A DNA stretch of 51,743 nt from Branchiostoma floridae. Taxonomy: Eukaryota; Chordata; Leptocardii; Amphioxiformes; Branchiostomatidae. The position numbers were made by a program, and so were the translations under genes. The stretch's first letter is position 1. Every line of letters starts with the position of its first letter. Positions 32,620 through 44,292 of this stretch are shown here, piece after piece. The stretch covers positions 20,250,460-20,302,202 of the forward strand of contig NC_049989.1 of NCBI RefSeq assembly GCF_000003815.2. Reading direction: 5' to 3'. A model generated the notes under the pieces. It was given only the letters and a program-made list of their open reading frames with translations, made no database searches and was not told where the DNA came from.

Positions 32620-33420
32620 AAATGTAAAGTGGGAACGCATTGTAAATATCGCATAAAACAATCACTGTAACATTACATAAAAATTATGTAAATATCTGGC
32701 GTTTGTGAGTTTGACTGTAAAAAAGGGTCTTCATTTCACGCTTTCTTCTGTTTATTTATTTGTTTGTTTGTTTGTTTGTTTGTTTGTTTGATTAAGCATC
32801 TCCAAACATACCACAAGTTAGAAGTGTAAAGTGGGAACGCATTGTAAATATTGCATAAAACAATTACTGCAATATGACTGTAATGTATGGGAATATTTTG
32901 CGTTTGTGAGTGTATAAACCAAAGGTCTCTTTATTTCACGATTTCTTTGTTTGCTTGTTTTTTGTTCGTTTGTTCGTTTGTTCGTTTGTTTGTTTGTTTG
33001 TTTGTTTGATTCTTTGTTTGAGCATCTCTAGACATGTTATCAGTTAGGACGGCAACTGGAAGCGTGAACTTGGGAGACATGCAAACTTTTCATACATGTG
33101 CACACAGGCGACCAGGTGGGTTCACTTGGAAGCCACTGATGCGGTTAGAAATGTAAAGTGGGAACGCATCGTAAATATCGCAGAAAACAATGATTGTAAT
33201 GTATGGGAATATTTTGCGTTTGTGAGTGCATAAATCAAGGGTTGTGAAAAAAATCTCTTTCTTTCACGACGTATTTGTTTGTTTGTTTGTTTGTTTGATT
33301 GCGCATCTCCAAACATGTCATCAGTCAGGACGGCAGCTAGAAGTTTGAACTTGAACTTGGGAGACGTGTAAACTTTTCATTCATGTGTAGACAGGCGACC
33401 AGACGGTCCCACTTGCAAGC
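32620..33420. repeat. Three diverged tandem units with (GTTT)n tracts
   Basis: GTAAAGTGGGAACGCAT starts at about 32624, 32826 and 33153. Each is followed by AATATTTTGCGTTTGTGAG-like text, a TTTCACGA block, a (TTTG)n run and AGCATCTCCAAACAT. The unit length varies (about 200-330 bp). It is non-coding. Confidence 0.8.
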
Positions 33421-34085
33421 CATCCGCAGCTTTTGAATGTTTTGGATTTACCGATGTTGATTTAAGACAGGTATGTACAGAAACGGAAAAGCACTTGGCC
33501 ATCAAGCAACCATATCAGACATACTCAACACCCATACTAGCTATTGTGTAGGCGCACATGCCAGAAGACTTACGCTGCATTTTTCCCTTCTGGTAAATCT
33601 CACTTTTGTGAAGTATCAGCCGTGCGTATCGAACTCCAAGTGTTAACTAAACCATTACGTAATTTTCACGTCTCTTGTTTATTTGCTTTTCTTGGTGCAG
33701 ACTGGGACAATGTGGCACTGAACTCAAATTAGCAACGTATTTTAATCGTGTCTTTCCCTTATAAGATGACGACTTCACTCCCGGTATGTGTACAAAATAA
33801 AGCAGGATATTTAATTTACCCATTAAAACTATTCCTTCGCCGATTATGACTTAAAACAGCTTCAGCAGACGTGACTGGCATTTGTCATTCTTGGCAACGC
33901 CCCCATTTCGTGCCGTATGGGACTTTAAGGTGTGACGGAATGCACAAACAGACGGATTATCTCAGGCACAAAGCAGGACCCAGAAACACTGGAACAATGC
34001 TTCATTTTGTTAACGTGATTAAAGATAAACAGGGGGAATGTCCCGAATGTATGGTCTACTGTTTAAAAGCTACACAAGTTAACAT
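33421..34085. other. Spacer without identified feature
   Basis: Only short unsupported frames. I see no homology, repeats or RNA gene here. Confidence 0.4.
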
Positions 34086-34451
34086 AAGGCCACACCAAAT
34101 TCATTTGTTGCTTCTCGGATTTTTTTTTCAAAAAAAAAAACACTGTAATTTTTTTTCTAAAGGTCTTGAGTGAAGTAACTCAAAAATAGTGCTTAAGTAG
34201 CACAAAAATAGCCTGAGGAGTTTAATGGCACGTTTTATACAATGAATCCATTCCTTTAGTTTGTTACTAAATGTTCTGAATAAAGGGCCATGTTTTTAGA
34301 CTGAAATTATGTGTATGTGGCACTGTAATGTAATATCTACAGGCTTAAACCTGCTTTATTTTTTTCTAGGGACTTAATAAAAATATTTTATCATGAAACA
34401 AAATAGGACAGGCAAGTCCAAGAGAAGTAACAAATAGAACTGGTGTGGCCT
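34086..34451. mobile_element. MITE with AAGGCCACACCA ends
   Basis: The left AAGGCCACACCA and right TGGTGTGGCCT are inverted repeats 366 bp apart. The interior is A/T-rich and non-coding. The family differs from the GGCCACAGCA element, although both begin GGCCACA. Confidence 0.65.
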
Positions 34452-35855
34452 AGTCATAGATAAACAGAGAGAGGGGCCCACAGGTACTGTCTGCTGTTGG
34501 GCCGTGATAATTTGATTATGTGGATGACATCCGTACGAGTGCATCGATTTTCGTCCACGTCCAAAGTTTTAGACCATGCTGTGAATAGTACAAAGCTAAC
34601 CATATGGTATGCGTACAAAGCAACTACAAGATTAGTAAATGGATGCAGTAAAATGCAAACAAGCATAGGAAAACCCATACTAATGCCGTAATATGCCAGT
34701 CAATTTCAAAGTTAGATAACACATGAAAAATAATAATGGTAAATCTATTGTTTGGTGTACCAAATTCTTTGTTGAGTCATTCTTTAAAACTTCCTGACCA
34801 CTTAAATTTCGTAAAGAGTTTGAACGCAACATTTTTGTCACACTTTGTTATTCGCTTTCTTGTACGCTCTCATCAGTTGGGGGGCTCTTAGGGGGTTTCC
34901 GAATCAACATGGACTTACTAAGACTAATATAGTACTTCTATATCATGCCTCAGAGTCTGTGCTATAAAACCCTATTGTAGTCCTGTGTACTCAAACATTG
35001 AAAACCAGGTACATGCACGGCCTCGTACATTTGTAGAATCTATGAATTTTGATAGCAAACTGCCTCAAATGTTTTTCACTAATGAAGTAGACAGGAACTG
35101 AATTTAGAAAAGTGGCGCCTGCACGTTTTTCTATAACAATGTTGTCGTTTTGTGTGTTTAACTTTGTTTAGATGTAAACAATAGATGTGTTTTTTGGCCT
35201 TCAGTATAGCAAGACTAAAGCAGGATGTACCAGGATTTACAAACAGAACTGGCAACCAAACTAGTTTTGAAAACATTAAAATCTAAGTGAATTAGCTGTT
35301 GTGGAATTTTATGAATGAATAAATGAATGAATACATGACACAATGGGTGACAAAGGCTATTAACAACAATGGTACAGCGCTGAAATACTATGATAAGAGC
35401 TAGAAAGTCGACATTTGTAAGCAAATATATAATGTTCACCTTCAAATGTTGTAGTCTAACACACTACGGATTCGGTGTGTCATTCTGCACTTCCGCCACC
35501 AAGAGCCATATATCTTTTATAATGTCATAGGACAGAACCGTCTACAAATGCTGCTATAAAAGAAGCAAACTATCCACAACAAGTTTGTCTACGACTAGGC
35601 AGTTGAATTTTGGACGAAAAGCTCGGGGCTGTCCAGAAATCGTCCCAAATTTTCTGCCGTAGATTTCCCGCGCGGCAACTATGGGCGGGCCTGATAGTTC
35701 ACCGAGTGTTCAGTGGCCTCTATCGTCCTCAGTTTAACGGTCGTTTGTTGAAATCAGCCTCCTGCGACCAGGAGAGGAACTGCAGGGCTGCATATACTAC
35801 GAATCCCCTCTTCTTGTTACCTCAGTGAAGGAGGTATTGTTTTAGGTGGTCGGTT
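34452..35855. other. Spacer 3' of the minus-strand fucosyltransferase gene
   Basis: No supported gene. A short (GAAT)n run at 35310-35335 resembles LINE tails at 733 and 11041. Otherwise nothing is recognised. Confidence 0.4.
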
Positions 35856-35859
35856 TGCA

Positions 35860-36090
35860 TCTGTGTGTGTGTTTGTGTGTGTGCGCGCGTGTGTGTGTGT
35901 GTGTGTTTGTGTGTGTTTGTGTGTGGGTTTGTGTGTGTCTCTTTGTGTATGTGTGTGCTTGTGTCTGTATCTGTGTGTTTGTTTCTGTGTGTCTGTGTGT
36001 GTCTGTGTGTGTGCAAGTGTATATGTGTTTGTGTGCGTGTCTGTCCGTTTGTGTGTGTGTGTGTCTGTGTGCGTGGGGGGGGGGGGGAGA
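35860..36090. repeat. (GT)n microsatellite ending in a G run
   Basis: GTGTGT/GTTTGTGT tracts end at about 36076-36088 in 13 consecutive G. Frames on both strands are artefacts. It lies just beyond the likely polyadenylation region (TTTATT at about 36160 and 36187) of the fucosyltransferase at 36257. Confidence 0.95.
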
Positions 36091-36256
36091 TGATTTCCTA
36101 ACAGACACGCATTACAATTAAAGTAAGAAGATGAGGTAATAAATTTTCTATTCTATTTTATTTCAATCTGTACATAAGCGTTGCCACCTTTATTTGGTGT
36201 TTTCTCCCTGGCCTGTAAGCTTTCTTTGTGCGACGTATTGAATACACACTCAGATA

Positions 36257-37615
36257 TTAGCGAAAACGCGCTGCATACTCTGGTTTGCTATGTTTCTCGC
36301 CAACCCACATCATCGGCTGACAGAACTCGTAGTTCTCGCCTCTCCACCACCTGTCTAAGTCCGTGTACACCTTTCTCTCCGTCCGGGACACCTGCAGGAG
36401 TTTCTTACAGACTTCACAGAATCTAGACTCGTAGTCGGGGAGGTTTTTTGGAGGAGCGGTTTTCCATGCAAAATATCTGTTATACTCATCGTCGTTCTGG
36501 TCCAGATACTTCAGATAGTTTGCCAATGCCTCTGGGGATCCGAAGTCATCAACATGGATAAAAGAGTTCGGTGGAGCAACTCTCTCATAGTCACCCTTTT
36601 GAGCGCCGAGTACGACTGGAACGACATCGTAATCAAGGGAATTGTGCCAGAACTTTTCCGTTATGTATTCCACGCATCTGAAGTTTTCAAATGCCAAATA
36701 GAACTTGTACGGGCGTATATGATCCCTTAAGCATGACAAGTCTTTTCTATCCTTCTTACAAGAGCGACTCACATTTCCGCATGCTCCAAAAACTTCCACC
36801 CGGATGTACTGCATCAACTCACGAGCGTAGCTAAACCTGTCCAAATATCTGTAGCAATAACTCGCATACCATATGACTAGCTTAGATTTCTCTCTTGCGT
36901 AATCCTTGTTTGTAGGAGGCGGGTTTCCAGCCAGTGCTTTGTAAAGCGGGGTGATATGGCCCCACGGCGCGAGAATGTCGGAATCGTTTCTGTAGGACAT
37001 GGTCCAATTAAAGATGCCATTATAAGAAATTAAGTCCCAGTCTCTTGTGATGGTTGGGGGTTCGTACGCAAAATATATCCAAATCTGATGCTCAGGCCGA
37101 GTCTTGGGAAAGTGACTGTTGCGGTAGACTGCAGGTATATCATGCACTCCTCGAAAGACAATGGCGTCGGCATCTTCTGTATCTATCTTCCTTCGTTGCT
37201 TTTTGTTATTAATCTTGATGAATTCACACTGGGGCATGGAGAAACAAGGTATCGACTTTGGTCTCGGCCATTTCTTAGTCGTGCTCCAAATGATGATCTT
37301 CTTGTGGTCTGGCGGCTTCTTTACTGACAGGGTCGACGCTTCAACGTTCCAGGTTTGATAAAATCGTGAGGACTGATTGTTATAATCCGAAGGAACGAAG
37401 TTGTCGTATCTGGGGAGTGCTGAGCGCTGAATAAGAGACACGTTTTCGACTCCATCCCGAGAAACTTCAGTCTTGTTGTAACCAACTAAACGATTCAAGC
37501 TAACCGGCATCGTTAATACATAACTGTACGCCATGAACGCAATGTACAGGAAGAAACATGCTTTTAGAAGACTTTCGCATCTCTTTAATTGGGCTTGTTG
37601 TTTTTGAAGTTCCAT
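36257..37615 (-). CDS. FUT: Alpha-1,3-fucosyltransferase (GT10), intronless, copy 1
   Basis: One open frame of 452 aa, start ATG at 37615 in a good context (AAAATGG). It is a Golgi type II membrane enzyme that would move fucose from GDP-fucose to N-acetylglucosamine-containing glycans. Layout: short cytosolic tail, membrane segment at about residues 20-40, stem with N-glycosylation sites (NKT at 47, NVS at 58), N-terminal GT10 lobe with NWTMSYRNDSD (203-213), and C-terminal donor lobe with YLAFENFRCVEYITEKFW (306-323) and VVPVVLG (331-337). A polypyrimidine acceptor at 37702 (TCTTTTTCTTTGTTTCAG) suggests a spliced 5' UTR, though an intronless transcript is possible. Its inverted partner is at 40937-42349. 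Acceptor specificity cannot be read from sequence. Confidence 0.95.
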   Translation of the reverse strand: MELQKQQAQLKRCESLLKACFFLYIAFMAYSYVLTMPVSLNRLVGYNKTEVSRDGVENVSLIQRSALPRYDNFVPSDYNNQSSRFYQTWNVEASTLSVKKPPDHKKIIIWSTTKKWPRPKSIPCFSMPQCEFIKINNKKQRRKIDTEDADAIVFRGVHDIPAVYRNSHFPKTRPEHQIWIYFAYEPPTITRDWDLISYNGIFNWTMSYRNDSDILAPWGHITPLYKALAGNPPPTNKDYAREKSKLVIWYASYCYRYLDRFSYARELMQYIRVEVFGACGNVSRSCKKDRKDLSCLRDHIRPYKFYLAFENFRCVEYITEKFWHNSLDYDVVPVVLGAQKGDYERVAPPNSFIHVDDFGSPEALANYLKYLDQNDDEYNRYFAWKTAPPKNLPDYESRFCEVCKKLLQVSRTERKVYTDLDRWWRGENYEFCQPMMWVGEKHSKPEYAARFR

Positions 37616-37701
37616 TTTGCTCAGTCTCCCAGTGGACGTGTTTTCTAACAGTATTTCCTAAGATGTCAACGTAGCGTCTGATGGGCGGTTGGTATCTGAG
37701 T
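37616..37701 (-). other. Probable 5' UTR exon part of fucosyltransferase copy 1
   Basis: Between a strong minus-strand acceptor (CTTTGTTTCAG, junction 37702/37701) and the ATG at 37615 there are 86 bases without an upstream ATG. This fits a spliced leader exon joined to a single coding exon, as is common for vertebrate FUT genes. The upstream exon and promoter are not identified. Confidence 0.45.
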
Positions 37702-38197
37702 CTGAAACAAAGAAAAAGACTTGATGGATTAGAAAATTTATCAGAACAAGCTAAGCAAGCCTGATAGTGCATTGATCGATAACGTGCACTTATTGTGTAT
37801 ATGTAATACAAAGGTTCTACAATTAAAGTTAACATTGTCGCTCTATCACCTAATATGGAACGCCGTGTGTATGTTGTGTGTATGTTCGCTCTAAACATTT
37901 TCCTGTCGTCTCGTCACTTTTAACTTTGCACTTTTAAGAATTGAGAGGCGTGGCCCAGATTTTACAGTAGTGTCTGTCATTTTGAAGACAATCTATTGTT
38001 GTCTAATCATCAACGGCTATGTTTGACCCATTTTATTCTAAACACGATCAAAGGCACGGATGCCACTAATATCACTATCCATATACTTAGTTCCTCAGTG
38101 CTTTATTAGAGCATTAATAATATCATGCGTATTGACAAACCGACCATAGCTAAACCCATACAATCCTGCATTTTCATCATTACCATTGAGCGATATA

Positions 38198-38800
38198 CTG
38201 TAAATGCATTTAATTTCGCGGGGATTTAATTTCGCGGTAGCGGCAAAATGGACATTTCGCGGTGGATTTAATTTCGCGGTAGCGCCATCCCGCGAAATTC
38301 AATGCATTTTCAGCACTGCACTGTAGTCACGAACTGCCGTGTAAAACCCGGCGCCTCTACAAACCGCCAGTCGGAAAACACTTGCTGGTTACCCGGTAAG
38401 GGTCCTATACAGACGGATAGAACAGTTTCCATGCTTTTGACTTGTTCTTGCGTGAGCCACTGTTACTGATCTAATCGTATCTACCCTCTCAATACGTAAT
38501 AGTATACAGTAGTACGACCTTTGTATCATGGTGAACATACTGTACAGTACTGTAATACAGTTGGTCGTATGAAAAAATTACATGTGTGTCTTCAGTCAAG
38601 ACTTCACCGTAGTAAGTATGTCAAACATTTCATTATACAGTGACAAAGACAGTAGTAGTATGTACATGGAGCGGAAAAGGGGCACCTTAGGCGGCGCCAG
38701 CAGACGAAATATTCGCGGTGGATTTAATTTCGCGGTGAAGCGGCCGCCGCGAAAACCGCGAATATTAATCCACCGCGAATATTTCTGCATTTACAGTATA
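38198..38800. mobile_element. CGCGG-family element, two halves about 400 bp apart
   Basis: The left part (38198-38305) starts TACTGTAAATGCATTTAATT and carries TTTCGCGG blocks. The right part (38705-38800) ends ATTTCTGCATTTACAGTA. Together they match the 222-bp copy at 20420, with about 400 bp of unrelated DNA between. It is either a longer family member or a copy split by an insertion. It lies in the shared 5' region of the two fucosyltransferase genes. Confidence 0.65.
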
Positions 38801-39921
38801 TATATAGTCTTGTTGTGACCTGTACTTACCTAGGTTGGGCAAAAATGTACAAGAAAGGTCTTCATTCTGACATTCATTCAATAACAGAAGCATCGGGAGC
38901 GTTTGGACGGTCGCCCAACTTTCTGCATTTTAGAGGAGAAACATGGTGGCGCGATTTTCCTCAATAACAACCTTCCTTGCAGTACATGGCACTGCGTTCG
39001 TATCCTGTATAAACAGGTGCAGAAATAAACACTGACGACAAAAGCAACTCACCGGAGATGATAGACTGCATGGGTACGACCAAGGAGCTTTTATGTCAGA
39101 TGGTTTGTCTACTAGCGACGGTTGGCAGGACGTCTGGAGAGTTGTGCATGTTTGTGTGTCCAAAATCGCGGCGGTTCAGCCTCGCAAACGTTAACCCAAA
39201 CCGGTCTAACCAGATTCACAATACTAATTAAGTATCCAGCTGTCACAATCCCAGCAGTTCTCCAGAAGTCCTGCCAACCGTCCTAGCTGAAGGTTTTAGC
39301 TGGGCTGTGTTTCAGTCAATCTCTGGTAAGTAGGTTTCATTGTGAAATTGTATTCTTTTCACTCCTCGCGAATACTGTGTTATGTACTCTATTCAAATTG
39401 TTATGGAGAAACGAAGACAGACGTTACGTTTCCTCGAGTATGTGTAGAAAACGTCGCAACGTAAGTAGGTCGCGCCAAGGATAATTATATAAACCTCCTT
39501 GGTCGCGCACATGCCCCAGATTCAAATCTGACTCTGTTGAATTAATCCGTACACGCTGGCATTTATTTGCCCCCCTCCCCCCGGCTGATTGTGCGAAAGT
39601 TTTGAAAAAGAAAGGAAAGGAAATGAGGCTTCAAGTCAAATCTGACTGTTTTTCTAAGTACGTATATTTATTTATTCATTTGTTCAGCTGTTTACAAACA
39701 GCCAGGGCTGCCCAACTAGCCGTAAAACGTTGAAAGCTACGAAGACTGTTTAGTGAGAAGAAAAAACGACAGAGATCCCTACTATACCCGTGCTGGTAAT
39801 CGTGTTTGGAAGAAAAACTAAGGCTAAAAATGACGGCTGAAGGGTAGACAACAATATAATTAACGGTTTGTCTTCAATATGACGAATACTGGGGGGGTGA
39901 TAAATGGCACCGGGTACTCTC
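38801..39921. other. Spacer between divergent fucosyltransferase genes
   Basis: No supported coding region. It should hold promoter sequence for one or both genes, but no clear TATA or initiator can be assigned. Confidence 0.4.
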
Positions 39922-40135
39922 CAAGCAGAGGTTCGGCTCCGACTGACATGTTTTTATGCGTTTCTATCGGGCTTTCTATTCGTTGCTGTCTTCTTTATGT
40001 CCTCCTGCATTGATGTTTGCGTCAGCCGGCAGATGTTTGACAGGAAGGCATGGAGAAAACAGCACAAAATAGAAAGTCCGATAAAAACGCTTAAAATCAC
40101 GTCAAAAAAACAGCCGGAGCCGAACCTCTGCTTAG
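39922..40135. mobile_element. MITE with AGCAGAGGTTCGGCTCC ends, copy 2
   Basis: AAGCAGAGGTTCGGCTCCGA on the left and CGGAGCCGAACCTCTGCTTA on the right are inverted ends. Internal TATCGGGCTTTCTATT and GAAAGTCCGATAAAAACGC also mirror each other. An open frame of 140 codons covers it by chance. The insert lies about 800 bp upstream of fucosyltransferase copy 2. Confidence 0.85.
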
Positions 40136-40936
40136 GCATCAGGGCATGGAAGTGTCGGCTGCCACAAATTCCAGCCTTCTTTTACGCACAAAGGATTAGG
40201 GCCAAACTTGTGGCGATAAAAATGGAATTTCTCCTTGCTATGTTTATTCTATTCTGTCTATTTATAATAAATGAACAAAAATCCTTTCTTATAAGTCCAT
40301 GTCATGTTGATAAAGCAAAAGTGTAATTACCATGACATAACGTTGTGGTACCTTACAATGGCTACACCTACAAATAGATATTGGCGTGTACAGGCCTAGC
40401 TTCTTGAAAGACAGTTATAAATGTACACGTTAAGACACATGGACATGGTTAATATAATTGCTTATGTAAATTTTTCTGTGCTACTTGAAGATCGAAAACC
40501 AGGGCAGGGATATATCATTCTGTATCTTCAAAGTATCTAATATATATAGCCGGTATAACCGCCCTTTGGTGTAACGCACCAGCTACATTAATACAATGGT
40601 ACTCCGTCCCCTTAAAGAACTTCTCCTATTGCATTTTCAGATCCATCCTGACTTCAATGAATACATGTGATGGGTTCTTTATCGTGCCCGACTTGTGGGT
40701 CTCCTGAAAAGTGCCATCGGAGAATATTCGAAGTCCCTAACGTAGCCAAGCTGCTCATTATCATCTCAGTTAAGTAAGAAACCTGAACTAAGGTGCATCT
40801 CAAAGAGCACATCATCGTGAATTGTTAACATTTTAATCCGTGTGACCTCGAAAGATCCTGAGCCACACACACCGACCACAGACGTCACAGTACCATCTAC
40901 TGCTTCGGATCCACGTCAACTGAAAGACTGATCGGT

Positions 40937-42349
40937 ATGGAGCTTAAACACGAAAGCCTCAAATTGAAGATATGCGACCGCCTTCTGAAACTATGCTTCT
41001 TCCTGTACATTGCGTTCATGGCGTACAGTTATGTATTAACGATGCCGGTTAGCTTGAATCGTTTAGTTGGTTACAACAGGACTGAAGTTTCTCAGGATGG
41101 AGTCGAAAACGTGTCTCTTATTCAGCGCTCAGCACTCCCCAGATACGACAACTTCGTTCCTTTTGAAGATAGCGTTAACAATCAGTCGACACGAGCTTAT
41201 AAAACATGGAACGCAGAGGCATCGAATCTTTCCCTACAGAAGAAAGAAGATAACAACAAAAAGATCATCATTTGGACCGCGACTGAAAGATGGCCTACTC
41301 CAGAGGCGGTGCCATGCCGCTCCATGCCCCAGTGTGAATTCATTAAGATCACTACCAAGAAAAAACGAAGAAAGATGAAGACTGCAGATGCCGACGCCAT
41401 TATCTTCAGAGGAGTGCTTGATATACCCGGAGTCTATAAGAGAAAGCATTTTCCCAAGACTCGGCCCGAGCACCAAATTTGGATATACTTTCCATATGAA
41501 CCCCCAACCATCACAAGAGGCTGGGACTTAGCTTCGTATTCAGGCGTCTTTAACTGGACCATGTCCTACAGAAACGATTCCGACATTCTCGCCCCGTGGG
41601 GACATATTACCCCGCTTTACAAAGCACTGGCTGAAAACCCGCCTCCTACAAACAAAGATTACGCACAAGAGAAATCTAAGCTAGTCATATGGTATGTGAC
41701 TTACTGCTACAAATATCTTGATAGGTTTAGTTATGCTGCTGAGTTGATGCAGCACATTCAGGTAGACGTTTTTGGGAAATGCGGAAATGTAAGCGGCTCA
41801 TGTAAGAAAGATAGACAAGACTTGTCATGCTTAAGGGATCATATACGCCCGTACAAGTTCTATTTGGCATTTGAAAACTTCAGATGCGTGGAATACATAA
41901 CGGAAAAGTTCTGGCACAATTCCCTTGATTACGATGTCGTTCCAGTCGTACTCGGCGCTCCAAAGGGTGACTATGAGAGAGTTGCTCCACCGAACTCTTT
42001 TATCCATGTTGATGACTTCGGATCCCCAGAGGCATTGGCAAACTACCTGAAGTATCTGGACCAGAACGACGATGAGTATAACAGATATTTTGCATGGAAA
42101 ACCACTCCTCCAAAAAACCTCCCCGACTACGAGTCTAGATTCTGTGAGGTCTGTAAGAAACTCCTGCAGGTGTCCCGGACGGAGAGAAAGGTGTACACGG
42201 ACTTAGACAGGTGGTGGAGAGGCGAGAACTACGAGTTCTGTCAGCCTGTCGTCTGGGTTGACAAACATGATGCCCCCAGGAATGCAGCACATTCACCCTT
42301 TCTTGTCTCGTTAGGGACAGATATCATAATTACGTCTAAACGGCCGTAA
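40937..42349 (+). CDS. FUT: Alpha-1,3-fucosyltransferase (GT10), intronless, copy 2
   Basis: One open frame of 470 aa from ATG 40937, inverted relative to copy 1 and divergent from it across about 3.3 kb. The same layout: membrane segment at about residues 20-40, stem with NRT and NVS sites, NWTMSYRNDSD, YLAFENFRCVEYITEKFW and VVPVVLG motifs. It has a longer, different C-terminus after EFCQP (18 residues more), where the two genes stop matching. Two blocks (40997-41162 and 41819-42246) are about 99% identical to copy 1, while the middle region is visibly more diverged. The likely polyadenylation signal is ATTAAA near 42768. Function as for copy 1; specificity unknown. Confidence 0.95.
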   Translation: MELKHESLKLKICDRLLKLCFFLYIAFMAYSYVLTMPVSLNRLVGYNRTEVSQDGVENVSLIQRSALPRYDNFVPFEDSVNNQSTRAYKTWNAEASNLSLQKKEDNNKKIIIWTATERWPTPEAVPCRSMPQCEFIKITTKKKRRKMKTADADAIIFRGVLDIPGVYKRKHFPKTRPEHQIWIYFPYEPPTITRGWDLASYSGVFNWTMSYRNDSDILAPWGHITPLYKALAENPPPTNKDYAQEKSKLVIWYVTYCYKYLDRFSYAAELMQHIQVDVFGKCGNVSGSCKKDRQDLSCLRDHIRPYKFYLAFENFRCVEYITEKFWHNSLDYDVVPVVLGAPKGDYERVAPPNSFIHVDDFGSPEALANYLKYLDQNDDEYNRYFAWKTTPPKNLPDYESRFCEVCKKLLQVSRTERKVYTDLDRWWRGENYEFCQPVVWVDKHDAPRNAAHSPFLVSLGTDIIITSKRP

Positions 42350-42612
42350 TCAACAAACACCAACTGTCATTGTTATTGCATGGGCCGACTTCTCTCTCAT
42401 CGCACATGGGGCTGAATTGCGCGGAGCTCACAAAAGGCAGGGCCTAATCGCAAGGTCTGGAGGGATCTGCCATTCGGCACCACTCAGGTGACCTCAATAC
42501 GACAGTCATTGCCAAGGTGCGGCCATAGGACTGAAGGGTTGAACTACTCACACCGGGAAGGACGTCTAACCGGCCGAATTGAACACCAATTGCAACTGAC
42601 TCTAACTACTCA

Positions 42613-42690
42613 CCAAGCAGATATTAGGCTCCAGCTCTTTTTTATTAAGTTTTAATGTGTTTTTATCGGGCTCTCTATTTTGTACTGTTT
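42613..42690. mobile_element. One-ended copy of the AGCAGAGGTT MITE
   Basis: AAGCAGATATTAGGCTCCAG followed by GTGTTTTTATCGGGCTCTCTATTT matches the left arm of the element at 39922. The right arm is missing. It lies about 260 bp past the fucosyltransferase stop. Confidence 0.6.
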
Positions 42691-42806
42691 ATAGCATGTG
42701 GAATCTAGTCTAACTGGCTACATTGATTATGTTATTATGAAGAAATGTATGAAGGATAAATGTTACCATTAAAAACTGTAAGTAAAACAACATCGAATAT
42801 AGAATA

Positions 42807-43055
42807 CACATAGAATCGCCGGGTCATTCAGTGTCACTAGACAAAGTTGAAATTTTGTACACAGAACCAGACTTTTTCGCCAGAGGGATTAAAGAAGCAA
42901 TCTACATCCGGGCTCTACAACCATCCCTGAACAGAGACGGTGGGCGCCATAGACTTCCTGCAACCTATAATCCACTGCTCACTGAGTCACGTGTGCTATC
43001 TACAAAACGTGACGTCACAACAGCAGTGGATTGTTCATTCCTTGACAAAGACTGA
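42807..43055 (+). mobile_element. Penelope-like GIY-YIG nuclease C-terminal fragment
   Basis: The + frame reads HIESPGHSVSLDKVEIL..EPDFFARGIKEAIYIRALQPSLNRDGGRHRLPATYNPLL, the conserved end of the GIY-YIG endonuclease of Penelope-like retroelements. Only this last part is present. A hairpin (GACTG/CAGTC) followed by GAAAATTTGG at about 43045-43075 sits where the hammerhead motif is expected and looks like a decayed one. Confidence 0.85.
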
Positions 43056-43235
43056 TGCTGTACAGTCGAAAATTTGGGTGAGTCCAATTTTGGTGTTGGA
43101 AATTACAGTTCAACTATTTCAAGAATGACTTGTACCAACACAGATGTACTTTCAAGTTAACATCGAATATGTTTGATTTATTGTGAGTGAAATAATTTTT
43201 AAAATCTACTCATCAACCTATCATAGTAAAGACAA

Positions 43236-44085
43236 AAAAGTGGTCAATATAGAAAAATAATGACCGGTGGTTATGTTAAAATGAAGCCATCTCATTGGTC
43301 AACGTACAATCTATGGCAATTTGTATATTCATAAGCTGAACCACATTCATTGCTAATATCTCAAAAAAATTTATCTATCTTTTTCAACATCATTGTAGAT
43401 AATCTAGTTGACATTATGTTAATGTAGGGATGGGGAAAACAGATATTATGTACTTTGTAGAATCGTGATGCGTAATTTGTAATTCTTAGCTGTGTCGCAA
43501 GTTGCCCTGTCGTACTTCATAACAAGGCTATAATGTATTCTGTCTGAGGAGAGCGTCTGCTATTGTTGTGTGATTAGTGCCAACGGGGTGTTACCTTTTG
43601 TTCTATCCTTTGAAGTAATGTGCATCAAAGAACAACAAAGCCAATAGCAGGTACATGTTATAATTAGTGCCATATAGCTGTAGACGGTGTCTGGATGTGT
43701 GTCTGGGATTCTGAATAAAGAAAGCCGGGAGTTGGAAGTTGAGGACAGTTGGACAGAGACTTGAGACAGAGAGAGGGTCCCGACTGACAGCTCCCGTGCG
43801 TGTCAATGGCATGCCCTGTGTCTTGTGTGTGTCTCTTTAGTCCTGTAGTTTAATAGTCCCTCGTGCAGCATTCTAAAAGAACCTGGGGTCCACAACATTG
43901 GCCCCACTTCTTACATTAACAGCACTACGCTTATTCAGGAAAATAAAAAAGCATTGTCTTGTTTCTGCAAAGAGTTGTCTATAGTTAGTATATAATCTGT
44001 CTATAGACAAAAAGTGGTCAATATGGACAAAATAATGACCGGTACTTATGGTAAGATGAAGCCTTCTCATTGGTCAACGTCATCT
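43236..44085. repeat. Pair of about 75-bp direct repeats
   Basis: AAGTGGTCAATATAGAAAAA at 43240 and AAGTGGTCAATATGGACAAA at about 44010 begin matching segments that share ATAATGACCGGT, ATGAAGCC and CTCATTGGTCAACGT. They enclose about 700 bp of non-coding DNA. Either a tandem duplication or ends of an unrecognised element. Confidence 0.6.
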
Positions 44086-44292
44086 GGAAATATGATAGTT
44101 TGCTTTAATCAGCTTAGGTCCCATTTCCAAGGTCCGTTAGGCTTAGGTCCCATTTCCAAACCGGGGCCCGGCCGGGATGTTTGCGGAAACTTTAAAAACA
44201 GAAGACTTCACAAAGAAATACAAATTAATATGACTAATATTGTTTACGTTCTCTGTGTTTTGTTGCCTTTTATTTCATATTTTTCGTTTCTG

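Noticed and set aside
33871-34173. 100-aa plus-strand frame
   Set aside because: No recognisable motif, it ends in A/T runs at the edge of a MITE, and composition is that of non-coding DNA.
35822-36121. Cys/Val-rich frames on both strands
   Set aside because: Same cause: a (GT)n repeat with a G run.
39904-40326. 140-aa plus-strand frame with a hydrophobic start
   Set aside because: It runs across a MITE with inverted ends; no family resemblance and no exon signals.
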